Shown here: piece by piece, positions 61,776-64,000 of the stretch
Numbering within the stretch: the stretch's first letter is position 1
Layout of the letters: every line of letters begins with the position of its first letter
Assembly (NCBI GenBank): GCA_947095535.1
Contig: OX352774.1
Span: 233,145,825 to 233,209,824 of the forward strand
Reading direction: 5' to 3'
Length of the DNA: 64,000 bases
From: Poecilobothrus nobilitatus
Lineage: Eukaryota; Arthropoda; Insecta; Diptera; Dolichopodidae
Translations under genes and position numbers: made by a program
The notes under the pieces: model-generated
Seen by the model: only the letters and a program-made list of their open reading frames with translations
Told to the model about the DNA's origin: nothing
Database searches by the model: none

Positions 61776-64000
61776 AGTATAAATACTGCACAATCCAATG
61801 TGATTTGTAATATGCAATAAAAATAAATAATCATGTATGATACCTATCCAATAGGTTTCCAAATTTTCTTTGGACAGAAATAGCTATACGTAAATAAAAT
61901 TTGAAAAACAAAAACAATCGGTATATATACATATATAAATATATGTCGAATATGGACAATCATCACAAATGGTTAGAACAATCGTCACATCCACCCACAC
62001 CCACTATATCTATACTGCCACTAGACACTTATGATTAAGGCATATAATATAATGGTTTAATAATCCTACCACAGTCAACATATTAAATTTCACTTCGGCA
62101 AATACCATTCAGTTAATTAAATTCAATACTTGGGAATAAAGTGATTAAACATCTCATTTTTTTTTTTATTTCTGAATATTTAAACTTAATTTAACTATAA
62201 TATAAAAGTAAAAATTAACAATTAATAAACTTCGCTGTATCAATTAATTTAAAAATCGAAGATATTAAAAATAATAATGAGAAAGTATTAATTAAATATT
62301 CAACTCAGGCCGTAATTGCCTAAAAAGTATCCGAGGATTATACCTGATTTCACTAATTTACCATACCATTTTTTTAAAATTAATTTTAAATAAATAAATA
62401 AATATCATATTACATAAAATGTATATTATGTATTTTCAAATCTTTTTACAAATTTAGAACGCCTAAAAGTATGGTATGGTTTACAAGTTTTTACACAGTC
62501 ACAGGATTATAGTAAAGGTGAAAAGATCAAAATTTAAAAATTTTAATAAAAATATAAAAGACGTAGAAGTAGCTTTAATATGAATAATAAAACAAATTTT
62601 AAGATAGTATAGATATCATGAAATTGAAACTAATTTCAAAATTAAGCAATCATATGAAAAAGAATATTAGAATCAATAGTGCAAACTTCACTTATTAACA
62701 ATTAAAAAAATTGAGATTCATATATAAAAATATGTCATTCCATTTCCGACTCACCTTGATCTATATAATAAAATAAAAGAATAATTATGTTATGTTATGT
62801 TAATATGTAAACATGATTACTGTTGTAATACATACAAGCAAACATAATTAGAATAAAAAAAAGTATAATTTTTATAAGTAAAAATTTAATTTTGTTTTTC
62901 TTTTTTGCTTATATTTTTTTACTATTCCTTTTTTTTTTTTTTAATTTAGAAAATAAATACAGAACCGAAAGAAAACAAAAACCAACAGTTTTTGTGTTTA
63001 TACATTTGAAGATCAAGGTCATAGGAAGTGAAGGATTTATTCAGTCAAAAAAGCATAGCTATACACATATACATATACATATTATATACATTTTCAAAAT
63101 GAACATGTGTATTTTATCCTACAGTAATAGAAAAGTAGAATGACATGACAAAAAACAGATTCATTATGAAAATTAAAAACAAAAAAAAAAAAGATGTTTT
63201 TTTTTATATTTTTTAACATTTTTAATTAAACTTTGAACATTCATTTACTCATCTTTAAATTTATATAGATTTTATGAAAAAAACAAAAAATAAGGGAAAT
63301 ATTATAGAAAAAAATGAAAATTTTTTAAAGGTTTTTTTTTTTTTTGTTTTTTTCTAATTTTATGATTTTTTTATGGTAAATGGTAGAAACAGCAAAAAAC
63401 AAAACATAAAAAAAAAAATTATGTTTAGGTAATTTTTGTTTTAAAAGTTAATTTTCTTCTTTTTTTTTTGTTTTTTCTGCTACCATTTAATTATTTTTTT
63501 TTTTTTTTTTGTTAATTTACAGAATGACTAAACTGTTATAGAATAAAACTACTGAAGTAGAAAATGTTTAATGTATTTATAATTTTTGTTTTTTTTTTTT
63601 ATAAAAAAAAAAAATAAAAATTTGTAACCAGAATTTATTAGTTTTTTGCTGTTGAATTGTTCTTAAAGTTTAAGTAAAAATTAAAAGAAAAAACGTTAAA
63701 ATAATGAAGAAAACAAAACATACATATACATTTTTATATGTATAGGTATGTAACTAAAAAAAGAAACAAAACAAAAAAAAGCAAACCCAAAGGATGATAA
63801 TTATTTATTTAAATATTATAATGTTAAAACAGAATGTTAGTTTTTAAAAATAATTAATTAAAAATAAAATCAAAAATATATATATTGTAACTTTAAATAT
63901 TGAAAAATTAAATTAAAAGAAGAGAAATTTATTAAGCTTTAATGAAATTGATTTTTCAATAAACTGGTGTTTCAATTTAAATTTTTCTAGCCTTTTGTTC
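61776..64000. other. AT-rich spacer, no gene seen
   Basis: AT-rich with homopolymers (T runs 62930-62942, 63330-63345, 63490-63510). The open frame at 62892-63143 is low-complexity. A slightly GC-richer patch near 61950-62030 (CACATCCACCCACACCCAC) has no recognisable identity. Confidence 0.5.

Overview
The window is very AT-rich eukaryotic DNA packed with poly(A) and poly(T) tracts, AT microsatellites and transposon debris. The repeat families (DINE-1/Helentron-like elements, non-LTR retrotransposon remnants, a tRNA-derived SINE, TA-flanked MITEs) point to an insect and most likely a fly (Diptera). That is an inference from sequence style; no gene in the window fixes the species. I find no convincing host protein-coding exon, rRNA or functional tRNA. 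Every open frame I examined is low complexity (Lys/Asn/Phe/Ile runs), a shadow of a repeat, or a broken transposon. The window is best read as a gene desert or the inside of a very large intron.

Layout. 1.38-1.68 kb: C-terminal remnant of a LINE. 2.29-4.07 kb and 8.68-9.23 kb: two copies of a Helentron-like element with AGCACATTTCC ends, the first carrying a 477-bp tandem array. 10.56-10.72 kb: reverse-strand poly(A) retroposon. 10.81-11.39 kb: pogo-like MITE. 13.79-15.37 kb and 38.21-39.78 kb: two nearly identical DINE-1-like elements in opposite orientation. 17.44-18.07, 21.97-22.61 and 53.66-54.68 kb: a MITE family starting GGGTTGG. 20.63-21.01 kb: another TA-flanked MITE. 30.49-30.67 kb: tRNA-derived SINE with target duplication, with a fragment of a relative at 60.74 kb. 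34.55-35.25 kb: CR1/jockey-like reverse transcriptase (RT) remnant. 43.39-43.98 kb: RTE-like RT remnant (minus). 48.65-49.68 kb: third, shorter DINE-1-like element. 51.72-52.07, 55.04-55.51 and 59.43-59.64 kb: strongly palindromic or foldback sequences. 61.22-61.77 kb: second copy of the first LINE (minus), with a short TTAGG-like tail. The rest is AT-rich spacer.

Relationships. There is no gene network to describe, but the mobile elements relate to one another. The TATACCC-type and AGCACATTTCC-type Helentron-like elements share a similar body and the same terminal architecture (5' palindrome, sub-terminal inverted repeat, 3' hairpin, CTTGTTTT/CTCGTTT-like end), yet have different end sequences. 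None of the non-autonomous elements has an intact partner enzyme here, and the three LINE types are all dead. All identities rest on reading the sequence by eye, without database comparison.
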